A stretch of DNA of 64,000 nucleotides from Cyrtodaria siliqua. Lineage: Eukaryota > Mollusca > Bivalvia > Adapedonta > Hiatellidae. Location of the stretch: positions 1 through 64,000 of the forward strand of contig JAWPHD010010335.1 in NCBI GenBank assembly GCA_037043455.1. Reading direction: 5' to 3'. Below are positions 32,150 to 43,660 of this stretch, piece by piece. Below the pieces are notes generated by a model that was not told where the DNA came from, did no database searches, and was given only the letters and a program-made list of their open reading frames with translations. The position numbers and the translations under genes were made by a program. Numbering within the stretch: position 1 is the stretch's first letter; each line of letters opens with the position of its first letter.

Positions 32150-33870
32150 TAATGTATCACTCTTCCTTTGTAATATGTCGCTCTTTCTATCTGTAATATG
32201 TCACCCTTCCCCTCTGTAATATGTCACCCTTCCCCTCTGTAATATGTCACCCTTCCTCTGTAATGCGTCACCCTTCCCCTTTAATATGTGTCAGCCTTCC
32301 ACTCCGTAATGAGGCACCCTTCCCCTCTGTAATATGTCACCCTTCCTCTGGAATGTGTCACCCTTCACCTGTAATATGTGTCACCCTTCAACTATGTAAT
32401 GCGGCACCCTTCCTCTCTGTAATATGTCACCCTTCCTCTGTAATGTGTCACACGTCCCCTTTAATATGTCACCCTTTATCTCTTTAATGAGGCACCCTTC
32501 CCCTCTGTAATATGTCATCCTTTCTCTCTTTAATGTGTCACCTTTCCCCTCTGTAATGAGTCATCCTTTCTCTCTTTAATGAGTCACCCTTCCCCCTCTG
32601 TAATGAGTCATCATTCCCCTCTATAATGTTTCATCGTTTCACTCTTTAATGTGCCACCCTTCCCCTCTACAATGAGTCCTCCTTTCTCTCTTTAGTGTGT
32701 CACCCTTCCCCTCAGTAATGAGTCACCCTTCAGCTCGGTAATGTTTCACCCTTCCACTCTGTCATGTGTCAACCTTTCTCTCTTTAATGAGTCACCCTTC
32801 CATTCTGTAAATGTGTCTCCTTTTCTCTCTTTAATGTGTCATCTTTCCTCTATGTAATGTGGCACCCTTTCCCTCTGTAAGGTGTCACCCGTTCACTCTG
32901 TAATGTGTCTCCCTTTCTTTCTGTAATGAGCCACTCTTATCCTTTGTAATGAGTCAAAATTTCTCTCTTTAATGTGTCATACTTCCTCTGCAATGTTTCA
33001 CCCTTCCCCTATGTAATGTTTTACCCTTCCACTGTTATGTGTCACCCTTCCCCTCTGTAATGTGTGACTATCACCCTTTCTCTCTGCAATGTTTAACCCT
33101 TTCCTTTGTAATGTGCCACCCTTTCCCTCTGCAATGTGTCACCATTCCCCTCTGTAATATGTCACCTTCCCCTCTGTAATATGTTACCCTTCCTCTGTAA
33201 TGTATCACCTTTCCTCTGTAATGTGTCATCCTTCCTCTGTAATGTATCACCCTTCCCCTCTGTAATATGTCACCCTACCTCTGTAATGTATCACCCTTCC
33301 TCTGTAAAGTGTCACCCTTCCACTCTGTAATGTGTCACCCTTCCTCTGTAATGTGCCTCCCTTCCTCTGTTATGTGTCACAATTCCACTCTGTAATGTGT
33401 GACTGTCACCCTTTATCTCTGCAATGTGTCACCCTTCCCCTGTGTAATATGCCACCCTTCCTCTGTAATGTGTCACCTTTCCACCTCAATAATGTATCAC
33501 CCTTTCTAACCGCAATGGGTCACCCTTCCTCTGTAATGTGTCACCCTTCCTCTGTAATGTGTCATCCTTCCGTTTTGTAATGTGTCATCCTTTCGTTTTG
33601 TAATGTGTCACACTTCCACTAAGTAATGTGTCACCCTTACCCTCTGTAATGTGTCACCCTTCCCCTCTGTATTTGGTCACCCTTCCAATATGTAATGTGT
33701 CACCATTTCTCTGTAATGAGTCACCCCTCTCCCCTGTAATGTGTCACCCTTTCTCTCTTTAATGTGTCACGTTTCCCCTCTTTAATGAATCACTCTTTCT
33801 CTCTTTAATGTCACCCTTCCCCTCTGCAATGTGTCACCCTTCCCCTCTGTTATGTGTCACCATTCTTCCA
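32150..33870. repeat. ~20-24-bp satellite 'atgtgtcacccttcccctctgta'
   Basis: About 75 degenerate copies of a pyrimidine-rich unit 'aatgtgtcacccttcccctc' with length variants (tttctctctt, tcctctg). The open frames encoding CHPSSVM-type repeats follow from the period and carry no gene signal. Confidence 0.95.
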
Positions 33871-33904
33871 TGTTAGGCAAAGCAAAGGTTTGTTTCCGCT
33901 AAAT

Positions 33905-35040
33905 CAATGAAAATCAAGAGGCCCAAGAGGGCCTGTGTACGCTCTACTGGCTAAAAATGAAGTAAGAGGGCATGTGGACGCTCTACTGGCTAAATATAAA
34001 GTTGATGTATCAGGGGCCATAACTCTTTCTAAAATCATTCAAGCGGAACATGGCGATGATATATGCAACTAGGCTTGGAACTAATCATCCCTGCCAAGTT
34101 TTGTTGAAATCCCGTCAGAGGTTCAGGAGAACTAGTCTGCACAAAGTTAGTGTATAAACACTTTAATCAAGGGTCATAACTATGCCAAAATTCATTCAGC
34201 TGGAACACTACAATGAAATGCGCAATTAGGCTTGGTACTAATCATCCCTGCCAAGATTCGTTGAAATCCGGCCAGGGGATCAGGAGAGTTAGCTGAGACA
34301 AAGTTTGTACATTAAAACCTTAAAAGGGCCAACAATCATTCAACCAGAACACGGCAATGGCAGGTGCAACTAAGCGAGGTACTGATCATCCCCGTCAAGA
34401 TTTGTTGAAATCCAGCAAGGAGTTCTTAAGAGACTAATCTGAACAAAGTGTTTGTATTAAAACATTTAAAGGGCTATCACTCTGCCAAAAATCATTCAAC
34501 TGGAACACGGCGATGATATGCACAACTAGACCTGGAACTGTTCATCCTTAAAGCGTTTCACTGAAATCGGCCTAATGAAGGCTCTTTCGTCTTAATGAGG
34601 CCAAAATATAGCATATTCAGAAATCAAGGGCCATAACTCCGGTGTAAATGGTCCAATCTGGCTGGTTTTCGAACTTGTCAGAGCTTTTATTGATATTAAC
34701 AATCTGGTAAAATTGATAAAGATCTGATGACAAATGAAGGCCCTAACGGCCTAACGAGGCAACATATAGCATTTCTAACTAAATCATTGCCATTACTCCG
34801 CTGTTACTGGTCTGGTTTTACTGGTTTTCGAACTTCTCCGAGCTTTTATTGATATCAAAAAGCTGATAAAGTTTTATAAAGATCGGATGAAAAAAAAGGC
34901 CCTATCGTCTTAACGAGGTAAAATATAGCATTTTTAACTAAATCAAGTGCCATAACTCTGCTGTTACTGGTCCGATCTGGCTGGTTTTCGAACTTTCATT
35001 GATACTAATAATCTGTTAAAGTCTCATCATCATAATGAAA
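33905..35040 (+). repeat. Cluster of bivalve-type non-coding repeats
   Basis: Starts with 'aatcaagaggcccaagaggg'. It is followed by three to four copies of a ~140-bp unit ('cgttgaaatccggccagggg', 'ggtcataactatgcc') and then units of the 'agggccataactccggtgta' family. Confidence 0.75.
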
Positions 35041-35854
35041 AAACCACAGCATATAAGACAGTAAGAGAAAAAGCACTGCATATCAAAAGAAATGCAACAC
35101 GTGTGTTGCAACCATAAAGGTAACAACGGACATAAAGTAAACAATGGGTCATAAAGGTAACAACTTTCGATCATAAAGGTAACAGCGTGTCATAAAGGTA
35201 ACAATGTCATTGGTCATAAAGGTAACAACTTCGGCCATAACGTTTTTTGGAGGTCATAAAGGTAACAACATTTGGACATAAAGGTAACAAGTCTGAAATA
35301 AGAGCAGACTCGTGTGTCAAGTAGAACTGGAAAGGGCAACAAAAAGGAAACTAATGTATATTAGTAATGATTTGGTTATATCAATGTATATCCCTTTAAA
35401 AAAGATATATCCTGAGTGTATTTGGACCTTTTATGTTTTACGGCTCATAATGCGGAGAAATATGTCAGAATACATGTATATAATTCTTTTTACGCATTAT
35501 ATATACTTAAGAATTTGATTTTTTAAATCAAGAAAAATGGCCCCAATAGTTGTTTTGCCATACACTTTCTTTCATTTCTCTTTAACCTTGTATATTTTTG
35601 AAAATCCTCTTCAAAATCATTTAAGATGATAAATTGAGACAAAACCGATATATTTTGGTCTGCCAGTGATGTTCTGTGTGCTGTTCTTAACAACAATGAC
35701 TTCAAAATGGGTGGGGTAAATCAAACCCCAAAAATGATAAATTTAAATTTATGTCAACATTTATTTCCTTTACTTACCGATGTTATGTTTATGTAAGATG
35801 TAATAATTTGATGTGATTTTTGTAAAATTTAAATGCCACTTCAAACGTGGGAGG

Positions 35855-35905
35855 GGTAAATTTTCCCCCGAAAATGGAAAATCCATTTTCGGGGGAAAAT
35901 TTACC
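35855..35905. repeat. Perfect 24-bp inverted repeat with 3-base loop
   Basis: ggtaaattttcccccgaaaa-tgga, loop aaa, then the exact reverse complement. The aligned site in copy 1 (about 31255-31300) is only loosely symmetric. Confidence 0.95.
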
Positions 35906-36084
35906 TCTCGAAATACATATTTATTCAGTAATTTGTTATTCCCTTGACTTACAAATGCTATGTTTATCTAGATGATTAACTATTGTGTATATAGTATAAT
36001 AATCTAATTAAAGCAGGGTCCCAATGATCAGTACTTATTAATAAATGCAGACAATTCTCAAAGTTGTTGCGTCTGTGTGATCTA

Positions 36085-36215
36085 GATCGATTCAGGACGT
36101 TTCGGCACCAAACCATTTCGACACCTAGATGAATCGGCACCTAGACGTTACGGCATCAAACCATTTCGGCATCTATTTTAATTTTTACCCTAGACGTTTC
36201 GGCACCCATTTATAT
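36085..36215. repeat. 'gacgtttcggcacc' short repeat
   Basis: Five to six degenerate copies of 'cctagacgtttcggcacc' or 'aaaccatttcggcatc'. Confidence 0.8.
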
Positions 36216-36769
36216 TTGAGTATTATAATGAAGTAAAGAAATGAAATATTTTCTATAAGATCACTTGTAATTCATTTAAAATGCAAAGCTGTTGCCTTAA
36301 CGGCAACTCCGAAGCGATTTTGAGCCTGAATACAACTAAAACATGAACATAAATAGGGCCCATATGATAATCACATAATCTTTACCTCCTGTCATCTCCA
36401 TATCGACGACTACAGGTATGTGACTTGAACAAAGCCTCCACAAACTAACACATTATTAAAAATCAACTACATATAACGCATGCGTTATACTTTTCTTGTG
36501 TAGAATATAATTCTTCAATGTGATTTGTTTACCTTTTGCTTGACAAATAATACTTATTCTTACATAGTTACCCTAAAATGAATATGAAGATGTGCATCAT
36601 AGACCACCCAAACCGCAAAATGCGCATACGAGAATATGCGAAAAGTTTCTGTTTTAATGTTCTCTCTGCATTATTTCATTGAACTTGTTCCTTTTTATGT
36701 TTTGTATCAGAAATATATTGTCATCATAGAACTAAGAATGTTCATCATCTAGTATTAATTGTATGTATT

Positions 36770-37465
36770 TGACAATGCCAATGACAATGACAAATGTTTA
36801 TTCAGTAATAGAGGCCTCCGGCCCATAATACAACTAATACAATTATATATGTAGAGATATTTTATGGAAAATATTGAGCAACTGTACGCAGCAGAGTTAA
36901 AAGTAAGATACAACTGGACAATGTAATAGGTACATCATGATATATAACACAATTAAACTGGTTTATTGTTACTGTATATCATTAATATTTTTTAAAAATA
37001 ATGTTCATTTCGTTTTATCGAAAATTTCATACACATATTTGCATAACAGATATAGTTTATTTATATTTGTAATACTCATTAAATTGTAAAATGAATTCAA
37101 ACTTGAATCGTTTATATTCAGATTAACATTTAAATATTGATGACATAATTCTGTATATGTACACTTCATGATAACATGATATTCATCTTCGACATCGTCA
37201 GAAGAACACAAAATGCATTTTCTGTCAGCATACACTATAATATTATGTCGTCCTATAACTACGCTAAGACTGTGCTGAGCATCTAAGTTTGGAAAAGGCA
37301 ATTTTGAATTTAAGTGGAATGTTTAAAGTAAGGTATCGTTCAACATTTAATAGTGACTTAAAGTGTTTATAATGTCTAGCTTTGTCTGACTGGGTGACAT
37401 CCGCATGCCAGTTTTGAAGAGAGCAGTCTAATAATCGCTGTTTAAAAACTGATAAAAACATATGT
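36770..37465 (-). mobile_element. 5'-truncated LINE, C-terminal ORF2 piece
   Basis: The minus-strand frame includes LQNWHADVTQSDKARHYKHF, VERYLTLNIPLKFKIAFSKL, a zinc-knuckle-like CILCSSDDVEDEYHVIMKC and a hydrophobic end (LYLLCKYVYEIF). This is the usual C-terminal tail of CR1/Jockey-type LINE reverse transcriptases. One frame break lies at about 37265-37300. The 3' end carries 'tgaataaacatttgtcattg' with a CATTGT-type tail, as LINEs of this sort do. Confidence 0.75.
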
Positions 37466-38179
37466 TCATCTCCGATGTCTTCAGTTTAGTTTAATAATAT
37501 TTTATTGCAAGCTTCATTATACAATACACATATATATAAACAGTGCCATAATAAGCATGAAAACAAAGCAATTGGGTTGGACTACAAGTTATTCCAACAT
37601 TAGTTACAGTCCTTCCGACAGCGTTACATGTTACGTTTATTAAACTAAAATGGCGGGGTTAACAAATAACTAACTAAATTAATTCAAATTGAAGAAAGCG
37701 AAATAAAAGAAGATATGAGAATAATAATATCATCACGACCACACCTGTCTCGATCAAACATCCCTGCATGGTTCCCACCCTCGCCAGCCGCCCTGCCCAT
37801 AACCTGCTCCTCAACGTCAACATCACAGGGGACAGGTACATATTAATTAAGAGAGAAACGGCGAGTACGTTTTATATAAATTTGAACTTCTGTAAATAAA
37901 GCTAAATTGTCTTCGTCTGTTCAATTATCAATGCCAAATAGGAGTTTTGTTGTACTTAGAGGATGGAATGTACCTGTTCTTTGACATTTTTGAATTCTTT
38001 CATTAAGAAATTGACTGCATTTAAACAAGAAATATTCAGCATCCTCAATTACGTTTCCACATATACAGTTGGAATCTTCCCTCAGGTGATTGCTAAAAGG
38101 TCAAAATTTAAAATTCCAATGATTTAAAAATCCATGTAATACCAAATCCATATCTAAAAAGCAAGTTTTTTTACATGAG

Positions 38180-40140
38180 TAGCCCATGCCGTTCTTTCTG
38201 CTTCATCAAGATTTCTCAGCATAATATACGACTGTTTAGGGTATCTATTATTATTTAATCGGCAAAGTCGTATCCAATACTTAATATATATACAATAATA
38301 ATTTACAAATAATGGAAACCTACCGCATTAAATGTCTGTTGCAAAATTGGTTTCGAACATTTTCAATTTGAGAAGAATATTCATATCCCCATATTTCAGA
38401 GCCATACGTTAAGATGGGGAAACCTATTGAATCAAATAATTAAAACATTTCACAATAATCAAAATAACCAACATTTCGTTGTAAATTGTGCATAGAGATA
38501 ATAGCTTTCCTACTTTGTGTTGCTAATGTTTCTTTTGCCTTTGACCAGATTAGTTTAGGTGTCATAAAGATATGCATGTACTTGTAACACGAAACTGCTT
38601 CAATCAGAGTTCCATTGTAAGTCCAAAGTTTATTGCCTCTCAGATAACCACCTTTCTAAATACAATTACTTTTGAGATTGATGGACATACCTGTTTTATT
38701 ACAAAAAATTGATATAACATTTATTTGTGACTGTAATTGTCTAACAGTATGGGCGCAGTTAGCCATATCATCAACATATAAAATAGCAAAAATAGTATCA
38801 ACCTCATCCGATACCTGAATTCCATTTGTACATGATTGCTTAAGCTAATCTATTAAGTCATTAATAAAAAAACTGAACATAATCGTGCTTAATTTACAAC
38901 CTTGTCTGCAGCCAATATTACACTCGAAAAACTGTGTGTAACTGTCCTTACCTACACGAACAGTAGATGAACGGCTTTTGTACATTGCCGTCAATAGTTT
39001 AAGAAATATACAACCTACTCCTTTTCTAGTCAGACTATTAAATAACTCTATATGGTTTTTTTTATCAAATGCGTTTGAAAAGTCTACAAACAAGCAATAA
39101 AATCGTTCACCCTTTTTGCTTAAGTATTTTTGGATAATTGCCTGAAGAGTGAATAAATCCTGATGTCAATAGTAGAGTAGCCTGTCCTTAATCCTGATTG
39201 TGCTTCATCAATTGTATTAACACTTTCTGCCCATGTTGTTAATATGTTAAACATCATTTCAGTTAGTACTTTATTAAGTGTATCAATCAGTGAAATACCT
39301 CGATAATTGTTTGGTTCACTCAATGAACCAGATTTATGTAGTGGACACAAAATGCTCTGTCCCCATATAGATGGGAAGGACCAAGTATCAAAAATTCTGT
39401 TATATAAAGGTTAAAGGATTAAGGATATATCCATCAAACTATATTTTATCATTTCAGATCAAATTCCGCTAGGGCCAGTCGATTTCACTAATTTTAAATC
39501 GTCTACTCTTTTTTGCAATTCTGCAATAGAAAAATGGTTATTGAATATATCGTCTATTATATAATTTTATTTTAACATGTTTACGAATTTATCCCCATTT
39601 TCAATGTCATTAGAGTAAAGTAAATTCTTAAAGTGGTCGAACCATTCAGTTTTAGATATGCGGTCATGACACGATTGTTTTTGCTTAAACCTGCATTTTT
39701 TTACCTTTTTCCAAAACAAGTTTGTGTTTGTTATTGATTGTATATGTAACTCATTTTGTTTTGCCGTACAGGTAGCTTTGAATCTGTTTCTACAGTTTTT
39801 ATAAAATTCTAAATTTGCTTCATTACTAATTGACCTATAATTACGCAATGCTCTGTTTTTGTATTTTTTTAAGTTATCACACACTCCACTTTGTTTGGAT
39901 TGGTCTAGTAGAGGTAGTTTTAGGTTTAACAAGCATGGACTCGGCAGCCTTATGATACAAATCAACGATAAAACTTACACCTTGGTTAATATCATCTGTT
40001 ATAGCATATAACATATCATCTGACATATCTATTACAAGATACCTTATTTTATTAATAAACTCATCCTGTTTATCTTCTTTCCATCTAAATATTTTAAATA
40101 ATGGCGTTGCATCAGACGCTTCGTCATCGTTATTATAATG
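38180..40140 (-). pseudogene. LINE reverse transcriptase domain, broken
   Basis: Pieces in order: linker PLFKIFRWKEDKQDEFINKI (about 40100) and RALRNYRSISNEANLEFYKN (about 39840). RT fingers read LNEPNNYRGISLIDTLNKVL-like (about 39300) and AQSGLRTGYSTID. Palm MFVDFSNAFDKKNHIELFNS (39093) is followed by CNIGCRQGCKLSTIMFSFFI, and the catalytic LYVDDMA lies at about 38785-38765. The domain order is complete. Breaks occur near 39567, 39350-39480, 39100-39120 and 38845. Confidence 0.8.
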
Positions 40141-40175
40141 CTCAGTATTCTTCTGAAAATACAGTTTAAATAATA

Positions 40176-40198
40176 GGGGGGGGGGGGGGGGGGGGGGG
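40176..40198. repeat. Poly-G tract (23 G)
   Basis: Uninterrupted G23 at the boundary between LINE linker sequence and the 19-bp minisatellite. Confidence 0.95.
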
Positions 40199-40710
40199 TC
40201 AGAATCAGGACGAGTGGTGAGAATCAGGGGGGTGGTCAGAATCAGGGGGAGTGGTCAGAATCAGGGGGAGTGGTCAGGGTCAGGGGGAGTGGTCAGAATC
40301 AGGGGAAGTGGTCAGAATCAGGGGAAGTGGTCAGAATCAGAGGGAGCGGTCAGAATCAGGGGAAGTGGTCAGAATCAGGGGGAGTGGTCAGAATCAGGGG
40401 AAGTGGTCAGAATCAGGGGAAGTGGTCAGAATCAGGGGGAGTGGTCAGAATCAGGGGAAGTGGTCATAATCAGGGGAAGTGTTCAGAATCAGGGGAAGTA
40501 GTCAGAATTAGGGGAAGTGGTCAGAATCAGGGGGAGTGGTCAGAATCAGGGGAAGTGGTCAGAATCAGGGGAAGTGGCCAGAATCAGGAGAAGTGGTCAG
40601 AATCAGGGGGAGTGGTCAGAATCAGGGGAAGTGGTCAGAATCAGGGGAAGTGGTCAGAATCAGGGGAAGTGGTAAGAATCAGGGGAAGTGGTCAGGGTCA
40701 GTTATATCTC
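40199..40710. repeat. 19-bp minisatellite, ~26 copies, inside a LINE
   Basis: Unit 'gtcagaatcaggggaagtg' with a 'ggggg' variant. Three units make 19 codons, so plus-strand frames stay open as VVRIRG/GQNQGKWSESG repeats; these are artefacts. Its right end grades into the LINE endonuclease coding sequence, which reads GDITDPDHFP on the minus strand. Confidence 0.95.
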
Positions 40711-40719
40711 CAATGCTAA

Positions 40720-41530
40720 AGGAAGAGACAAAGGGAAATAAATTTCATGATGCACTGACATAATCTACCAGGCTAAGACCTTCGTTTCCTGTTGAGATAA
40801 TGTTACCATCTTTGTCATCATATAATCGTCCGTTCAACATATGTATATAATACGTCTTACACAATTATATAAGGGAATAACCAAATGCATTACTATCTTA
40901 TCTTTCGAGTTTCTATACATCTTTAAAAAATCATTATCATACAATACGTTCTCATCATGAAAAATAAAATCAAGATTATCATCTTCAAGAACATCTTGCA
41001 TATAACCACATCGAGCATTAAAGTCGCCTGCTAATACACGATCATCATCTGGAAATTCTGATACAAATTCTAATAATTGATCTTCAAAAATATCTACACC
41101 ATTAGATTCCGTATTTAAATCATATATGGAGAGATATAAACAAAGCACATTATAATGTTATGATTAATATTAAGCATGTCCCCATTAATTCTAAGAAATA
41201 CACAGTTACTATTGTTTTCAAATATTCTATTAACAAAGTTTTTCTCAATCCAGCTTGACTTAACAAAAACGCTAACACCCCCAGAGAACGACCTTTACTG
41301 TCTCTTTTTCTTCTAATGGAATTAAAGCAGTGTTAACCATCAAGAAAATTAATAAATTCGTTTTCATTTTTTGACCATGTTTCATTTAAGGCACATATAT
41401 CAAACTCTTTCAAAACATTAAGAACATCATCATTACATTCATACTTAATAAGACCTTGTATATTCATTGTTACACCATTAATATCTGTAGAACTGTTACT
41501 TTCTGTTCGTGTTGTCTCAACGTTTGGACC
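40720..41530 (-). pseudogene. LINE AP-like endonuclease domain, broken
   Basis: Minus-strand segments FDICALNETWSKNENEFINF (about 41385), RRKRDSKGRSLGG-like, LCLYLSIYDLNTESNGVDIF (41140) and DDRVLAGDFNARCGYMQDVL (41040) match the exonuclease/endonuclease/phosphatase fold. The NETW and GDFNAR motifs are catalytic. The final (S/P)DHFP motif lies at about 40705. An in-frame stop at about 41335 and a shift near 40840-41200 break it. Confidence 0.8.
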
Positions 41531-41559
41531 TTGACCATGTTCCTATCTATTCACCTTAA

Positions 41560-42290
41560 CTATGTCATCACTGTCTACATCATACACAAACGACTACCTC
41601 TTGCGATCTCACGCGTCAGAAACGGTTTTAAATCATGCCTAGCTTTCGAGACGCGGCTGGGAAGGTATTCAGCTACAAACACGTTTGTTCTAAGCGTACA
41701 CTCTCTTGCAAGATTATTAGTGGTAGCACTTTCTTCGTTAGCTTCCATTCGATCGCCGTGGTTGCTCCGTGCCAGCTCGTTCAGTTCCCTTCGTTTTGCC
41801 CTGTATTGCTGAAGGATTCTATCTCTATCTTTAAAGAACGTGAATTTAACAATAATTGCCCTCGGTGATTCACTTCCAGGTAGTCGATGTGCTAGTTCAA
41901 CTTTAATATCTTTTTCATCCAAATCAAGATCATGTTCTATGAAACTGCGTACTTTGGCCTCCGTGTCTTCTCATGTTTCATTATTTTTTTCCGTTATGCC
42001 AAATATTTTGAGATTTTCACGCCTTGTTTGGGATTCTAACCTTTCATACTTCTCTTCACTTTGTCTTAGTCTGCTCTCTAGATTACTTACAGTATCAGAA
42101 ATATCTTTCACGGACTGTTGCAATGTATCATGTTTTTCTTGAATTTCGTATTGGAAGCCTTCACTTCATTCAACGATTGTTTAAAGCCTTCAAACTTATT
42201 TTCCATGCGTCTAACACTACTCTGTATATCAAGCATAACTTTGTGGAATTAGTTGATGCTTCGTTGGGGTCGGTTGAAACGGGTTTAGAA
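41560..42290 (-). pseudogene. LINE ORF1 protein, L1-ORF1p-like (Transposase_22 type), broken
   Basis: A coiled coil (DISDTVSNLESRLRQSEEKY) leads into LESQTRRENLKIFGITEKNN. After a stop come EDTEAKVRSFIEHDLDLDEK and VELAHRLPGSESPRAIIVKF, then FFKDRDRILQQYRAKRREL. This coiled-coil plus RNA-binding arrangement is that of L1-type ORF1 nucleic-acid chaperones. Plus-strand frames over the same bases are antisense shadows. Confidence 0.75.
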
Positions 42291-42539
42291 TAGACCAAAG
42301 ATGCGCCAGAGAGCCTTTGGCGGGTGGTGGTCGTAACCATACATGTATGTGTTGTTGTCGGCTTTCAGGTAATTGCTAAAGACCAATGTGGAGGTTGAGT
42401 CTGAGAGACCTATTTCACCGATTACCAACTGTGCTACTACCACGTCCTCGTGGATCGGGCCAGTCTTGTTTTGGAGGTCCAGGTCCAGGATTTGTTTCAA
42501 CACACTGCGCTGCCGGAAAGAAAAACAATGCAACTCGTG

Positions 42540-43225
42540 TAGAGAGCGCGATGTATTTCATCTACAACGTAGGTTGATGAAGCTTCAATTTAAGCGGCTG
42601 AGAATTGCATCCTATTCGACATCTCCAAGTAACAATGTCGACACCCATTATTACGCGATTATCCGCCTAATTTGTAACGCAGTAGCTATCCGCTTTTATT
42701 TGTAAAGGCTCGAAGTCTATTTCTGAATACAATATGTAGGTGCTAATTGTCATATACCTTTGTATTTTTGTACTATCCCTTGCGATTTACCTTTAGACAA
42801 CAGCCCATACTAGGAATCAACCATGCGGAACCGAAAAAAATCCGATTTCACGTCTTCATTTTGCTATTGTCCATTTTGCATACCCCACCCATCCATGGAT
42901 GCAAGTAAAGTTTATTAAGCAAATTCTAATCAAATATCACGAAAATATCAGCACAAATAGCAATACCGAGTGTTCATAACACACTTACGCACTTATATGT
43001 AGGATATAATAATAAATCTTGATTAAATGCATGAATATTCAATTTAACTGCCTGCTGGTATTGTAAATCGTATAAAGAATTCAACATTTTAATCGCACAT
43101 GCTTAAAGAGAATCACAGCGAAATTGTAACCATAGCAGGGTAACCGAGTACTTCTTTCAGCTTTACTAATTTAAGTAAGAGCCCAGAATAACATGGTATG
43201 ATGAACATGTTGGAGCTATTGTTAT
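42540..43225. other. Gene-free stretch
   Basis: No recognisable gene, RNA or repeat. Confidence 0.5.
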
Positions 43226-43229
43226 CTAT

Positions 43230-43650
43230 AATTATTATTAGACCTCCCAAAATCATCAGTTATCAACATTTAGGGGTCTCCGATGATCTATAAATATTAT
43301 AAGATCCCATATATGCCATCAATGATGGTCATTTGCGGGTCTATGACAAAATGTAAGTCTTATAAAATCCGACTTATGCCATCAACGAGGGGCATTTTGG
43401 GTGTCTTTTTCGATCTCGAATCTCATTAGTACCAACATACGATGTAAACGATGTACAATGGGGTTTATAACAATATACAAATGTTATAAGAGCTCATACA
43501 TAACGTAAATGATGGACGTTTGAGTGACTATGAGGATCTAAGGTCACATGAGCCATCCATGTTGGATATCTGAAGGTCAATAACGATAAAGAAAGCTTAA
43601 AAGAGCCCATGCCATAAATGATGGCCATTTGGGGTCTGTGATGATATAGA
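43230..43650. repeat. Degenerate ~63-bp repeat
   Basis: Words such as 'atgccatcaatgatggtcat', 'ttggggtctgtgatgatata' and 'tcttataagagctcatac' recur six or so times. The same family is at 53870-54060. Non-coding. Confidence 0.65.
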
Positions 43651-43660
43651 TCTTATAAGC

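Larger units (their letters stand above)
35100..36710 (+). repeat. Long duplicated block, copy 2
   Basis: Copy of 30350-31640, about 4.7 kb downstream. It is interrupted at about 35960-36500 by unrelated sequence that includes a 'cgtttcggcacc' repeat. It contains the perfect hairpin at 35855 that copy 1 lacks. Confidence 0.9.
37480..42530 (-). mobile_element. Near-full-length but decayed two-ORF LINE
   Basis: Minus-strand non-LTR retrotransposon. A 5' region at about 42530-42290 is followed by ORF1 (42290-41560), ORF2 endonuclease (41530-40720), linker and reverse transcriptase (40140-38180), a C-terminal CCHC-like knuckle (about 38075-38010) and a 3' end with AATAAAATATTATTAAACTA near 37480. 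The endonuclease/RT junction is occupied by a poly-G and 19-bp minisatellite. Stops and shifts occur throughout, so the copy is inactive. Confidence 0.85.

Noticed and set aside
32221..33580. Open frames with CHPSSVMCHPS repeats
   Set aside because: They are translations of a pyrimidine-rich satellite and have no other coding signal.
40214..40763. Open frames with GQNQGKWSESG repeats
   Set aside because: Three 19-bp units equal 19 codons, so frames stay open by arithmetic. They are antisense to LINE sequence.
41456..42142. Plus-strand frames of 77-118 aa
   Set aside because: They lie antisense to the recognisable LINE ORF1 on the minus strand.
42285..42533. 82-aa minus-strand frame at the LINE 5' end
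   Set aside because: Lies upstream of ORF1 in the probable 5' UTR and has no recognisable domain.
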